From NCBI GenBank assembly GCA_020639155.1, contig JACKHF010000001.1:1736001-1800000 (forward strand): a DNA stretch of 64,000 nt, read 5' to 3'. Shown piece by piece: positions 18,302 to 27,594 of this stretch. The notes beneath the pieces were generated by a model. The model was not told the DNA's origin. It worked only from the letters and a program-made list of their open reading frames with translations, and did not search any database. The position numbers and the translations under genes were made by a program. Numbering within the stretch: position 1 is the first letter of the stretch; every line of letters starts with the position of its first letter. This stretch comes from Phycisphaeraceae bacterium. GTDB taxonomy: Bacteria; Planctomycetota; Phycisphaerae; Phycisphaerales; UBA1924.

Positions 18302-20533
18302 TTACAGGGCTGCCACACGCGCTTCGAGAGCCTCAAGCCTCTGGATGAGCATCCGCTGGCTTTCCCGCTCCCGTTTCAGTGCAGCGAGCATCAGGACGCA
18401 GACTCGGTCATAGCGCACCGCATCTGGCACGATTTCACCAGTCTCGGGATCTGGCTGAGACCAGATCACCAGACGCGGATCAACCTTCGCAACGTCTTCT
18501 GCGATAAAGCCTAGGAATGTTGCGCCTTGATCGTCGTTTGGCAGCTTGGACTTGTAGGTGACGGGTTCGAGATTCCACAACTTCGCAGCGGAATCATCGT
18601 CCAGTGGTTGAACATCTCTCTTGTATCTGATTGAGGATGTGTCTCTTGCAAGTACGCCGTTGGTGTCAACGACGACACTGGTTCCGCCACCTGTTGTTGC
18701 GTACACGCCTGTTGCTGTGAGATTGCCGTCAATCTTGACGTCGCCTGCGAACTCGAAGCGATAGCCTGAACTCACTTCATCCCATGAACCAAAGTGGATG
18801 TCGCCGTCATCAGGCTGGAGGCAGATCTGCACTCCTGATGTAGTTGGATCCGCGCCTGGGTGGGACCCTTGAATGCCAGGCGCAAGGAAGTTGTTGCGGG
18901 TCACAATTGCGAGTTTGCGTTCACCAGCAGGATTGGGTTCGGTAGGTCCTTCTTCCTCTTCTGACTGCGAGTAGACACCCGGTTCATATTGTACGTCAAA
19001 TCGAGCAAGTTCCTTCCGAATGTCGTCGTTGCCTTGAATACCCTCGTAGTAGCGTTTGATATGTAATGGTGCCTTCGGATTACGATTATGAATTCCGACA
19101 TGGCTGTCTTTAAATGTCATATATGTGAATCGTTGGCCGTGCATATTTGTCTCTGCATAGTCACTGTAAAAATCGAAGGGATCATCGCTAGCAGCTTCGC
19201 CAAGAATATGGTAATCAAGATAGTAGTTATAATCATTGCTTCCAGCTCCGGTTGCACCGATGCGCATTCCTGCAAAGTCTGGCCGAAGGAAGTTTGACAT
19301 TATCATTTCAATATTCGCGCTGCCAGCTTGCTGACGGAGCAGCGACAAATATTCTTCCCCGTCCATCCATCGAAATGTGACTGAGATGTCATTCATAGAC
19401 GATGTGGGTCCGTTGGCAATCTCAAGGGTTGTTGAAGTTACATTTGTAACTTCATATCGAGTTCCATTTATAATAACGTTGTGATCGTGTCCCCAGTTTT
19501 CCAGAAGATCGCCCGACGACCTTGTAAAGACACCGTTGTTGCCACCTGTAGGCACATAGTTGCCGATGAACTCGGCATGGAAGTAGCTCGTCCAATACAT
19601 GCCTTTGTGGTTGTTGCTCGGATCAGTCGAAGGGAATAATACCGGGGTGGTCGTGCCCGATGTGTGTTTCACCGTGATTGACGGATCTGATGTGCTGATT
19701 GACGCGATGCGATACAATCCGTTGCTTGCATCAACCTCAGTTTCTGATGATAGTGATGGGTCAATTTGTGTGTGTCGATTCCTAATCCAGATATAATCCT
19801 GTGGATAAACATGGTCATTGAGGTTTGGATATCCTGCGGTGCTCGATTCGAGGTTGAGCTTTGAAGTATTTGAGGTGTCGCGTGTTCCCCACCCACGAAC
19901 TGCGTTTGTGTAGATTTGAAGTTGGGTGGTGCCTCCCGTTCTTGTGCACATAGCTTCAGCTATGCCCTCATTTGAGGCTCTCAATAGAACTCCGTTTGGC
20001 GTCGGGCCTGATCCTCCAATAATCAAGCCGCCGTGCGTATCGATTGGATAAGCCCTGCCGTCCTTTGTTCCAATAGCAGATGTGTTGCCGAAGTATTCGG
20101 TTTGCCATGTGTTAGTTGCTCGAACAACCCCCGGGCCCCATAGCCTTTTGCCAAAGTGGTAATTTGATAAACCCGTAACAACATATATTCCTTTAGAGAA
20201 ATACAGCTCGTCTGTATAGCTAAGTAATTTGTTGACAGCAGTTGTGTCATCCGACGTTCCATCACCTGTAGCACCAAACATTTTTGCGTTGATAAATTGT
20301 CCCGATGCGAGTTCAAAGTAGTGTGGATCCATCATGCTGTCAGTAGTTGAGACATATGCATTGTGTGATGTTGGAGCCGAAGCACCAAAGTACTTCCATA
20401 GCGCTGCGCCACCATCTCCAGCCTCGTAATAACCAAGCACCCGTACGACATCGCCAGTCGAAAATATTTGATTGCTGTCCAGAAAAATATTGCCACTACT
20501 GCCATCTACATTGTCAAATACATATTCCGCCAT
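18302..20533 (-). CDS. Tailspike-like protein with pectate-lyase-type beta-helix and C-terminal S74 intramolecular chaperone domain
   Basis: 743 residues, no signal peptide. The head (residues about 1-45, GDVVRVLGYYEAGDGGAALW) resembles the N-terminus of phage tailspikes. INAKMFGATGDGTSDDTTAV near residue 80-100 is the start of a pectate-lyase-3-like beta-helix. From residue 633, SSIRYKRDVQPLDD opens a peptidase S74 domain: S633 and K638 fit the Ser-Lys pair that cuts the chaperone off endosialidase-type fibres, and the last 25 residues form a coiled coil. Base composition changes within the gene: 18361-18420 is 62% GC, 20161-20220 is 33%. No other phage structural gene is nearby. It may be a trimeric surface or defence-related fibre; its role is unknown. 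Confidence 0.75.
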   Translation of the reverse strand: MAEYVFDNVDGSSGNIFLDSNQIFSTGDVVRVLGYYEAGDGGAALWKYFGASAPTSHNAYVSTTDSMMDPHYFELASGQFINAKMFGATGDGTSDDTTAVNKLLSYTDELYFSKGIYVVTGLSNYHFGKRLWGPGVVRATNTWQTEYFGNTSAIGTKDGRAYPIDTHGGLIIGGSGPTPNGVLLRASNEGIAEAMCTRTGGTTQLQIYTNAVRGWGTRDTSNTSKLNLESSTAGYPNLNDHVYPQDYIWIRNRHTQIDPSLSSETEVDASNGLYRIASISTSDPSITVKHTSGTTTPVLFPSTDPSNNHKGMYWTSYFHAEFIGNYVPTGGNNGVFTRSSGDLLENWGHDHNVIINGTRYEVTNVTSTTLEIANGPTSSMNDISVTFRWMDGEEYLSLLRQQAGSANIEMIMSNFLRPDFAGMRIGATGAGSNDYNYYLDYHILGEAASDDPFDFYSDYAETNMHGQRFTYMTFKDSHVGIHNRNPKAPLHIKRYYEGIQGNDDIRKELARFDVQYEPGVYSQSEEEEGPTEPNPAGERKLAIVTRNNFLAPGIQGSHPGADPTTSGVQICLQPDDGDIHFGSWDEVSSGYRFEFAGDVKIDGNLTATGVYATTGGGTSVVVDTNGVLARDTSSIRYKRDVQPLDDDSAAKLWNLEPVTYKSKLPNDDQGATFLGFIAEDVAKVDPRLVIWSQPDPETGEIVPDAVRYDRVCVLMLAALKRERESQRMLIQRLEALEARVAAL

Positions 20534-20788
20534 TGCTCAAACTCCTTCGTTTCCTCATACCCAGCCGGTGATACAGCGCGACGTTGTGCTGCGACCCGGC
20601 CCGCACATTGGTAGACGAAAGGAAAAGTGTTTGCAATATGTTTGGGTTGGCTGATGGCGTATGTGTGCAGAGATGTGCGCACAAAAGGGGCGTTGTCGGC
20701 CAAATAGATCAGCATCTGACACGGTGTTGGGTCGTCGGATTGGGCTATGTCTAGGATCACGTTCGCAACGTAAAAGAGGGGTACGTGA
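20534..20788. other. Divergent intergenic region
   Basis: 255 bases between the tailspike-like gene and the sulfotransferase, holding both start regions. I see no gene or strong hairpin. AT-rich stretches near 20620-20650 could hold promoters but I cannot pick one convincingly. Confidence 0.4.
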
Positions 20789-22159
20789 ATGGCGGCGCAG
20801 ATCGGAAACTCGCTTACTTCAAGCAAGCCTGATGTCACAGATCCAATCTATTTCCTGCACATCCCCAAGACCGCTGGCAGTGCGTTCCGATCGTTCATTG
20901 ATGATCACTTTGCTGTCGGTGAAGTGACGCCGTGGTGGCCGATCGAGGAGCATTTGCTCAAGCTGTCACGGGAACAGTTGCTTGAATACAAGGCATATGT
21001 TGGTCATTACGGATGGTATCTTCCCGCACTGGTGCGCATCCCTCTTCGTATTGTGACAGTATTGAGAGATCCTGTTGATCGAACTTTTTCGCACTTCCAC
21101 GATCTTCGGACATCACCGCAGGACTGGCTGCATGATGTTATCAAATCAAACAGATGGACGTTCGAAGACTTTGTACTGAGCGATCTTGGGAAGAGTGAGT
21201 TAACCAACTTCATGATTCGGCACATCGCGTTTGACGATATTCAGCAGGATTTCTGGGGGCACTCACCAAAGCGGGATCATGACCTTCCCGGGCTATTGAA
21301 GAAATACTCAGATGAATCGCTTCTTGATATCGCACTCGAGCGTCTCGAGTCATGCGAAGTTGTTGGACTATTTGAGCGTTTTTCGGATTCGCTGAGACTC
21401 ACTTCGCACAAGTTTGGATGGGCTCCAACAGCATCATTTCGTCGCCACAACTCAACTCGAGGCTCGCGATCGGGTGAGGAGGTCACAGAACGCGCTCGCG
21501 AAGCCATTGCCGAGATGACGCAGTTGGACCAACATATCTATGACTGGGCAAAGCGGCGTTTTGAGGCCGAGTTGCGCGGGCTTACCGATGAGCAAATGGA
21601 GTCTGACTATGTGCAACGCATGCGGCTGCTCCCACGAGAGAAGCGTGTGAACTGGAAGTTTGAGCGTCCGATCAATGGTGTTGGGTGGTCGCAACGGCAA
21701 TGGTTTAAGTCACTCCATCCTCGATTGAAAGAGGATGTTGCTCGGTTTGCGTGTGTGAACGGCGCGACATTTGTTGACGTGCCACTCGAGCAGGGTGCCG
21801 CATACGAAGTGCGCTTCTTTGCGAGGAATCTCCCTTCAAGTACGCCACATCAAATCCAGTTACGAGTCAACGATGTTGTCGTACCGATGCGAACGTGGCA
21901 ATCGCGATATGATACCGCGGATGACTCAGTCTGGTCGGGTATTGCATCTGCTGAGATAATTGCACGAAACTCGGCATACACACGGGTGTGCTTTGAAAAG
22001 ACGTCAAATCTTGAAGTATCGCAAAGACAACCTGAGGGTTTACTTTCGCGCATCAAAGCAGGAATGATGGCGCAACGCACTGGTGAGACGACAACGATTG
22101 ATGAGCCAATCGCATCAGGGATTGAGATGCGATGGCTTGAAATCATACAGGTTAGTTAA
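20789..22159 (+). CDS. Sulfotransferase-family protein
   Basis: 456 residues. The 5'-phosphosulfate loop is YFLHIPKTAGSAFRSFI (K27, T28), and the 3'-phosphate loop is TVLRDPVDRTFSHF (R93); together they mark PAPS-dependent sulfotransferases of the type acting on carbohydrates. The first 270 residues are the transferase fold. The last 170, beginning around GVGWSQRQWFKSL, look beta-rich and resemble accessory carbohydrate-binding regions; this is inference. No PAPS synthesis or polysaccharide cluster is adjacent. It is divergent from the tailspike-like gene. Confidence 0.75.
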   Translation: MAAQIGNSLTSSKPDVTDPIYFLHIPKTAGSAFRSFIDDHFAVGEVTPWWPIEEHLLKLSREQLLEYKAYVGHYGWYLPALVRIPLRIVTVLRDPVDRTFSHFHDLRTSPQDWLHDVIKSNRWTFEDFVLSDLGKSELTNFMIRHIAFDDIQQDFWGHSPKRDHDLPGLLKKYSDESLLDIALERLESCEVVGLFERFSDSLRLTSHKFGWAPTASFRRHNSTRGSRSGEEVTERAREAIAEMTQLDQHIYDWAKRRFEAELRGLTDEQMESDYVQRMRLLPREKRVNWKFERPINGVGWSQRQWFKSLHPRLKEDVARFACVNGATFVDVPLEQGAAYEVRFFARNLPSSTPHQIQLRVNDVVVPMRTWQSRYDTADDSVWSGIASAEIIARNSAYTRVCFEKTSNLEVSQRQPEGLLSRIKAGMMAQRTGETTTIDEPIASGIEMRWLEIIQVS

Positions 22160-22210
22160 ATGATGTATGGTGCGTCGGATATCAACTGATGTAAGTTTCT
22201 TATGATGTTG

Positions 22211-23758
22211 TTACCCCAACGGCAGACCCTTGCGCTTCCAGATTGCCAGAAGCTGATCCTTCGTTGTTGGTTCGCAGATGCGGCCGTCTGCATACTCGGT
22301 ACGAATGAATGAACCATCCGGCGCGTAGAAGGACGTGTACTCGGGTTGATTCTCGGTTGCCTTGCTTCGAATACTCCATGTGCCGTCTTCGGTGCGCTCG
22401 ATGGAGTCGAAGCGCAGTTTGTTGGTTTTCAGATCAGGCACATACGCGTAGAACGCAACATTTGCTTGTGCACCAGCATTGACCAGCAGTCGTGGGAGCA
22501 CATAGACAAGGGCCTGTGAGAGGTATCCCTTGCCCTCAATCATTGCGTTGATGTGTTCTGCGGGGTTGTTCGGCTGCTCTTTGATAACTGAGATTGATAT
22601 ACCTTCACGCGAGCCGAACTCTCTGCTCGTTAGCGGTCGTGCGCCGATCTTCACTGTGTGGCTTGTCACAATGGACCACTCTTCGATCTGTTTCTCAACT
22701 GTGCTGTCGTCGCTGACGAAGAATGCACTGATGACATCAACATATCCCTCGTCGAGCATGACACGTGCTTCCATCTGGAAGACGTATCCATTTGGATTGG
22801 GGTTCACTAAACCTTGCCGACCAAAGATTGTGTCGAGATCACTCCGGCGACCAAGGCGGCCCCGAATTCGGCGATACCCAAACTCCCGCTTGCCATCAAT
22901 TGCATTTGTTGGGTCTGGCATGTAGAACCGATGCCATTCTTCGCCACTTCGTTCCAGCTCTTCAAAGACAGCTTCAACACCCTGATTGCCGAGAAGCTCG
23001 AACAATCGCTGGCCTTCTTCGATGCCAGCGGCACGTTTCATTGCGACCTTGCGCACATCCTCAAAGTTCACTGTGCGGAGCACGCGCTCAAAGACAGGCA
23101 GCGTCTGGCTTGAAACAGACTTGGTTGTCCAGAAATCGAAGATGATGTAGCTGCCGTTGCCCGATGGGAACTGGACCTGATCGCGGATGTGAAAATCATT
23201 CTGCACGTTGTCTGGTGAGAGTTGCAGGCGGAAGCGCTCATATGGACGGTCGGTTACACCTCCCGGTACTGCCATCCCACCCTGCCGAAGTAAGACAGAG
23301 TTTCCAAGATCTGACACCTTCAGAGGTGTGCCATCCCACGCGGGCATCGTGCGGGTTCTGGTGAGATTCTGGATTGCTCTATCGGCGACCTGCGACGGGG
23401 TGAGCGTCGGATCATCGATCAGCATCATGACCTCGAGTGCCCAACTCAAATCAGGAGGTGTGATGCGTGTTCGCTGGATCGTGCCAACACGTTCGTTTGC
23501 TGTACGGGTGCCTTCGGGAACTTCAAATGCAACCCCCAAGCCCTCCAGGCGCTGGGGAACCCAGATCTGGATGTTCGGCTGATCCTGCGCGGGTTGGGGT
23601 TGTGCCAGTGTCTTTGGCGTGCTGCCAGTAACTGTCGTTGTTCTGGACGGCTGGTTCGTTTGCGCTGAAACAGCAGCACAAATCATTGTGAGAGAAATAC
23701 TTAGAGAAGAAAGGAATAGCGCTGCTTGCTTCTTGGAAGCAGTGGGCTGGTGAATCAT
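22211..23758 (-). CDS. Secreted protein of unknown function
   Basis: 515 residues from ATG 23758, which puts a signal peptide at residues 1-31 (hydrophobic run ending AAVSAQ). I do not recognise a domain. Visible features are an early segment with IWVPQRLEGLGVAFEVPEGT, a central charged region with IRGRLGRRSDLDTIFGRQG, and a C-terminal part with FYAPDGSFIRTEYADGR. There are no membrane spans after the leader, and cysteines are almost absent. It is the last gene before the ribosomal cluster and is read away from it. Confidence 0.7.
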   Translation of the reverse strand: MIHQPTASKKQAALFLSSLSISLTMICAAVSAQTNQPSRTTTVTGSTPKTLAQPQPAQDQPNIQIWVPQRLEGLGVAFEVPEGTRTANERVGTIQRTRITPPDLSWALEVMMLIDDPTLTPSQVADRAIQNLTRTRTMPAWDGTPLKVSDLGNSVLLRQGGMAVPGGVTDRPYERFRLQLSPDNVQNDFHIRDQVQFPSGNGSYIIFDFWTTKSVSSQTLPVFERVLRTVNFEDVRKVAMKRAAGIEEGQRLFELLGNQGVEAVFEELERSGEEWHRFYMPDPTNAIDGKREFGYRRIRGRLGRRSDLDTIFGRQGLVNPNPNGYVFQMEARVMLDEGYVDVISAFFVSDDSTVEKQIEEWSIVTSHTVKIGARPLTSREFGSREGISISVIKEQPNNPAEHINAMIEGKGYLSQALVYVLPRLLVNAGAQANVAFYAYVPDLKTNKLRFDSIERTEDGTWSIRSKATENQPEYTSFYAPDGSFIRTEYADGRICEPTTKDQLLAIWKRKGLPLG

Positions 23759-23993
23759 AATCTGTACTCCTGCGTGCCTGCGGAGAGGTTTCTTCACAAT
23801 CTACGTTACGTCCTTCTTGGCGGATCTGCTCCATGTTCGAATCGGACAGACCGCCTGGATCATCGCAGGTTCCGTTAGAGATGGGATCGAATCGGCCAAA
23901 ACTGCGGCTGACAGTGGCTTGCGGGGTTGGTTGGGTATGTTGAGTGGCGATCGTTTTTTCAGGTTTGGTATAGGAAAACGAGTGGTTTTGGAT
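23759..23993. other. Non-coding region upstream of the S10 cluster
   Basis: No convincing gene. Open frames here lack family similarity and codon bias. The region probably holds the promoter of the minus-strand secreted-protein gene; nothing definite seen. Confidence 0.5.
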
Positions 23994-24021
23994 TGACAAA
24001 TCGGGTTCGGTCTCTACGCTT
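23994..24021 (+). promoter_or_regulatory. Putative promoter of the S10-spc-alpha cluster
   Basis: A perfect TTGACA box is followed after 16 bases by TACGCT. It is the best -35 box in the window and sits about 190 bases before rpsJ, a sensible leader length for a ribosomal operon. The -10 box is weak. Confidence 0.55.
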
Positions 24022-24070
24022 CCTGGCTCAGCGGTACGCAGGGAGATGCTGCCGCGAGGTGGGATTTGGT

Positions 24071-24115
24071 GGTTCGGTTCGGCTTATTCCGTCAAGAAGC
24101 CAGTTAACCGAGACC
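24071..24115 (+). promoter_or_regulatory. Hairpin in the rpsJ leader
   Basis: Three stacked helices with small bulges can form: GGCTT/AAGCC (81-85 with 97-101), CGGTT/AACCG (75-79 with 106-110) and GGT/ACC. Leaders of S10 operons often bind L4 for feedback control; whether this one does is inference. Confidence 0.35.
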
Positions 24116-24210
24116 GGGCATGAGATTGCCGGGCGGGTATCTGTTCCGGTATTGCGAACGAGAAGTCACTGGGTTCGGCGTTGTGCAGAGCCCGAAGAAT
24201 GGGTGGTTTG

Positions 24211-24519
24211 ATGGCAGGCCAGCAGATCAGAATTCGGATGGAGGCGTACGACCATATCGCGCTGGACGCATCTGCGCGCGAGATCGTCGATCATGCCAAG
24301 CGCACCAATGCGAAGGTGGCGGGTCCGATCCCTCTGCCAACACGAATCGAGCGATACACCGTCAACCGATCCCCATTCATCGACAAGAAATCTCGCGAGC
24401 AGTTCGAGATTCGCACGCACAAGCGTCTGATCGATATTCTTGAGCCGAACGCGCGCACCGTCGAAGCGTTGAATCGTCTGGTTGTTCCCGCAGGTGTGTT
24501 TGTTCGTATCAAGGTGTAA
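24211..24519 (+). CDS. rpsJ: 30S ribosomal protein S10
   Basis: 102 residues from ATG 24211 (MAGQQIRIRMEAYDH). TNAKVAGPIPLPTRIERYTV and KKSREQFEIRTHKRLIDI are the conserved S10 loop and strand. It sits in the 30S head and, in other bacteria, also binds NusB in antitermination. First gene of the long ribosomal cluster, 102 bases before rplC. No tuf or fusA precedes it in this window. Confidence 0.97.
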   Translation: MAGQQIRIRMEAYDHIALDASAREIVDHAKRTNAKVAGPIPLPTRIERYTVNRSPFIDKKSREQFEIRTHKRLIDILEPNARTVEALNRLVVPAGVFVRIKV

Positions 24520-24621
24520 TGACATTTCTCCGGCCGATCCGTGAAAAGCGGGTCGGCTTGTTTGTTTGAGGCGTGCGTGTGTTGCGCGTCATTCGCGACA
24601 AAGAAGAAGGTGGCGAAGATC

Positions 24622-25302
24622 ATGGAGCCGACACTGCTTGGCACAAAGCTCGGGATGACCCGCGTCTATACGGACGACGGTGTCAGCATGCCCGTGACCA
24701 TCATCAAGGTCGGGCCTTGTGTTGTCACACAGATCAAGACACCCGAGAACGATGGTTACTCCGCTGTTCAGATCGGGTACGGGGAGATCAAGCCCCGCAA
24801 CTCGACGATGCCGATCATCGGGCACGATGCAAAAGCTGGATCCGAAGCGCTGCGTCATCATGCCGAGTTCCGCGTTGATGATGCGTCGGCGTTTGAACTT
24901 GGCAGAGAGCTGACAGTCGCTGACATCGAAAACGTGTTGTACGTCGATGTAAGCGGTACGAGCAAGGGCAAGGGCTTTGCTGGCAGCATTAAGCGCCACG
25001 GGTTCAAGGGTCAGCTTGCGACGCACGGTGTCGAACGCAAACACCGTTCGCCCGGTTCGATCGGCGGCATGATTAATCGCGGCTGGTCGGGTAAGCTCCG
25101 CAAGGGCAAGCGCATGGCTGGTCATCTCGGCGACGAGCGAGTGACTGTGCGGAACCTTGACGTTGTGCGTGTTGACAAAGACAACAACGTGCTGCTCGTG
25201 AAGGGTGCTGTGCCAGGAGCAAACAAGGGTTTGGTGCGGATCCGTCCCTCGGTGAAGCTCAAGCCTGGTAAAGCTGCAAAGGTTGCAGCAGCAGGAAAGT
25301 GA
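24622..25302 (+). CDS. rplC: 50S ribosomal protein L3
   Basis: 226 residues from ATG 24622. LLGTKLGMTRVYTDDG opens the protein and the conserved core loop HGVERKHRSPGSIG reaches toward the peptidyl transferase centre in known ribosomes. VDVSGTSKGKGFAG is also diagnostic. The open frame extends upstream to 24541, but that part does not match L3. A gap of 304 bases follows before rplD, much longer than other gaps in the cluster. Confidence 0.97.
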   Translation: MEPTLLGTKLGMTRVYTDDGVSMPVTIIKVGPCVVTQIKTPENDGYSAVQIGYGEIKPRNSTMPIIGHDAKAGSEALRHHAEFRVDDASAFELGRELTVADIENVLYVDVSGTSKGKGFAGSIKRHGFKGQLATHGVERKHRSPGSIGGMINRGWSGKLRKGKRMAGHLGDERVTVRNLDVVRVDKDNNVLLVKGAVPGANKGLVRIRPSVKLKPGKAAKVAAAGK

Positions 25303-25606
25303 TGGAAGATTGTCCCGCCTCGCAGATGTGCGAACGGGTGATGATGATGGCTGTATGAGGAGACAAACTGCAAGCAGGCGCGTAGAGCAGCTTGCAGGTT
25401 CGGCAGGTTCGAGAGAATACCACCGGACATGTACACACAAAGACGTCTTTTGCGTTGCCAGCGCATTAGACCGGGATCAGCCGAGTCGGGTCCGATCCCA
25501 ATGCCAATTCGAGCGCGTCACGCTCACCTCGGCACTGGGTCGGCAGGCGAAAAAACACGGATCTTCACAGTGAAGTTCCGCAAGGCGATGAAAGGGGCAG
25601 GGACCG
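25303..25606 (+). other. 304-base gap between rplC and rplD
   Basis: In most bacteria rplC and rplD are nearly contiguous. Here open frames exist (for example a plus-strand frame ending at 25573), but their translations match nothing and look like random frame. No clear terminator is seen. It may contain a promoter or an RNA control element for rplD. Confidence 0.5.
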
Positions 25607-26302
25607 ATGGAAGTCACGGTCTACAACATGGACGGCACGTCCGTCGGTACAATGACAGTTGATGAAGCTGCACTCGGCGGCGAGGTGAATCCCGCGCTGA
25701 TCAAGCAGGCCTACGTCCACTATCACGCCAATCTGCGTCAGGGAAGCTCCCGCACAAAGACGCGCAGCGAGGTCGCGGGATCAACAAAGAAAATGGGTCG
25801 TCAGAAGGGCAGCGGTGGTGCACGTCACGGTACCAAGCGTGCTCCGATCTTCCGTGGTGGCGGCCACACGTTTGCGAAAAAGCGCACTCGCGAAGATTAT
25901 CACTTGGCCATGCCCAAGAAGATGAAGCGCAAGGCGAACCGCAACGCGCTGCTTGCAAAGCTGATCGATAACGAGGTGAAGGTTGTTGATTCGCTCGCTA
26001 TGAACGAGCCGAAGACCAGCCTTTTTCGCAACTTCCTCAAGCAGGTAGGTGTCGATCGCACCGTGCTCGTTGCGCTCCGTGGTGGCTCGGATGAGGATGC
26101 GAATGCGAAGCTGAGCGCCCGCAACATTGATGACGTGACGATCTGCCGGGCTGACCAGTTGAACTGCTTCCAGATGCTTAACTGCCGCTACATGGTCATT
26201 GAAAAGTCACAGCTTGAAGCGTGGCTCTCCGGTCCGTCGAGTCAGACAGGCAAGGAAGCGAAGATCAATCCCATGGGCCGTGCAAATGGGGGAAATGACT
26301 AA
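25607..26302 (+). CDS. rplD: 50S ribosomal protein L4
   Basis: 231 residues. The conserved loop that lines the exit tunnel is present (KMGRQKGSGGARHGTKRAP and FRGGGHTFAKK). ARNIDDVTICRADQLNCFQM is the C-terminal family signature. The tail of about 20 residues after YMVIEKSQLEAW is longer than usual and Ser/Gly-rich. The stop codon shares a base with the rplW start (TAATG), so the two are translationally coupled. Confidence 0.96.
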   Translation: MEVTVYNMDGTSVGTMTVDEAALGGEVNPALIKQAYVHYHANLRQGSSRTKTRSEVAGSTKKMGRQKGSGGARHGTKRAPIFRGGGHTFAKKRTREDYHLAMPKKMKRKANRNALLAKLIDNEVKVVDSLAMNEPKTSLFRNFLKQVGVDRTVLVALRGGSDEDANAKLSARNIDDVTICRADQLNCFQMLNCRYMVIEKSQLEAWLSGPSSQTGKEAKINPMGRANGGND

Positions 26303-26580
26303 TGGACCACTCGTACGTCATCAAAAAGCCGTTGCTCACCGAGCGCACAACCGCGACGATGGAAGCAGCCAACCAGTACGCGTTCATTGTTGATCGGCGT
26401 GCAACGAAGGATCAGATTCGTGATGCGGTTGCATCGTTGTATGGTGTTCGTGTGCTGAAGGTTCGCACAAGTAACCAGAAGGGCGAGACACGCCGACTGC
26501 GGTACGGCTGGGTGAAACAGGCAACCGTAAAGAAGGCGTTCGTTCGCCTGCATGAGGAGGATCGGATCGAACTGTTCTGA
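26302..26580 (+). CDS. rplW: 50S ribosomal protein L23
   Basis: 92 residues. YVIKKPLLTERTTATMEAAN opens the protein and KKAFVRLHEEDRIELF closes it, both normal for L23, which sits at the tunnel exit and docks trigger factor and SRP. It overlaps rplD by one base and precedes rplB by 62 bases. Confidence 0.95.
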   Translation: MDHSYVIKKPLLTERTTATMEAANQYAFIVDRRATKDQIRDAVASLYGVRVLKVRTSNQKGETRRLRYGWVKQATVKKAFVRLHEEDRIELF

Positions 26581-26642
26581 TTCGCACGTTGTGCGTCTTG
26601 ATGCAGTGATCTGAAGTTTGGAAACGCTGGAAGGAACGAGCA

Positions 26643-27503
26643 ATGCCGATTCGTGTCTACAAACCAACAAGTGCAGGCCGACGCAACGCGTCGGTGAATA
26701 TGCACTCCGAGGTGACGAAGCATCGACCCGAGAAGTCGTTGACGGCGCCAAAGCCCAAGAAGGGTGGACGCAACCACCACGGTTTTATCACTGCGCGTGG
26801 TCGTGGCGGCGGTGCAAAGCAGCTTTATCGCAAGATCGACTTCCGTCGTCGCGATCGTGACGGCATCGAAGGCAAGATTGCAGCGATCGAGTACGATCCT
26901 AACCGCACTTGCCACATCATGCTCGTTGAGTATTCCGATGGTGTGAAGCGTTACCATCTTGCACCTGACAAGGTGAAGGTTGGCCAGACGATCGAGTCGT
27001 CCCGCGAAAAAGCAGTTGAGCCTACAGCTGGCTCTGCCATGTGCCTTCGTTATATTCCTGCGGGTATGAACGTTCACTGTGTTGAACTTCAGCCAGGCCG
27101 GGGCGGTCAGATGTGCCGCTCAGCAGGTACATACGCCCGTTTGACAAACAAGGAAGACGATTACGCCACGCTGGTAATGCCATCAGGCGAAATCCGTCGT
27201 GTGCTGCTCGATTGCATGGCAACGGTCGGTCAGGTTGGTAACTCTGATCACCAGAACCGTGTTCTTGGCAAGGCTGGCATGAGCCGTCACATGGGACGCC
27301 GTCCCATTACGCGTGGTGTTGCTCGTAACCACCATGACCACCCGCTGGGTGGTGGTGACGGCAAGTCGAAGGGCAATCGTTCGCCCGCGAGCAAGTCCGG
27401 TGTGTTCTCGAAGGGTGGCCCGACGAGAAATCCGAACAAGGCGAGCAAGAAGCTCATCATCCGTCGTCGCAAGAGCACTCGTTACGGTGTGATTGATCGG
27501 TAA
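26643..27503 (+). CDS. rplB: 50S ribosomal protein L2
   Basis: 286 residues from ATG 26643, preceded by GGAAGGA. GRNHHGFITARGRGGGAKQL, IEYDPNRTCHIMLVEY and the C-terminal NHHDHPLGGGDGKSKGNR are the key L2 segments; the His in the last motif lies near the peptidyl transferase centre and is kept. Length is slightly above the usual 275. Confidence 0.97.
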   Translation: MPIRVYKPTSAGRRNASVNMHSEVTKHRPEKSLTAPKPKKGGRNHHGFITARGRGGGAKQLYRKIDFRRRDRDGIEGKIAAIEYDPNRTCHIMLVEYSDGVKRYHLAPDKVKVGQTIESSREKAVEPTAGSAMCLRYIPAGMNVHCVELQPGRGGQMCRSAGTYARLTNKEDDYATLVMPSGEIRRVLLDCMATVGQVGNSDHQNRVLGKAGMSRHMGRRPITRGVARNHHDHPLGGGDGKSKGNRSPASKSGVFSKGGPTRNPNKASKKLIIRRRKSTRYGVIDR

Positions 27504-27594
27504 GTGAGATTAGTGTGCAGGTTGTTGAGCACGTTGGTTTGTTTGATCAGTTGTTGATGTACCGCGAGTGTCGCGGCAAGCTCGGGAGAGCACT

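Noticed and set aside
18302..22159. Prophage remnant
   Set aside because: Only one phage-like gene is present; no integrase, terminase, portal or lysis gene and no att-like direct repeats were seen.
23927..24211. Open frame of 94 codons upstream of rpsJ
   Set aside because: It overlaps the S10 promoter and leader; the translation shows no recognisable pattern.
25283..25662. Two open frames in the rplC-rplD gap
   Set aside because: Translations are compositionally random, one overlaps rplD, and no ribosome-binding site stands out.
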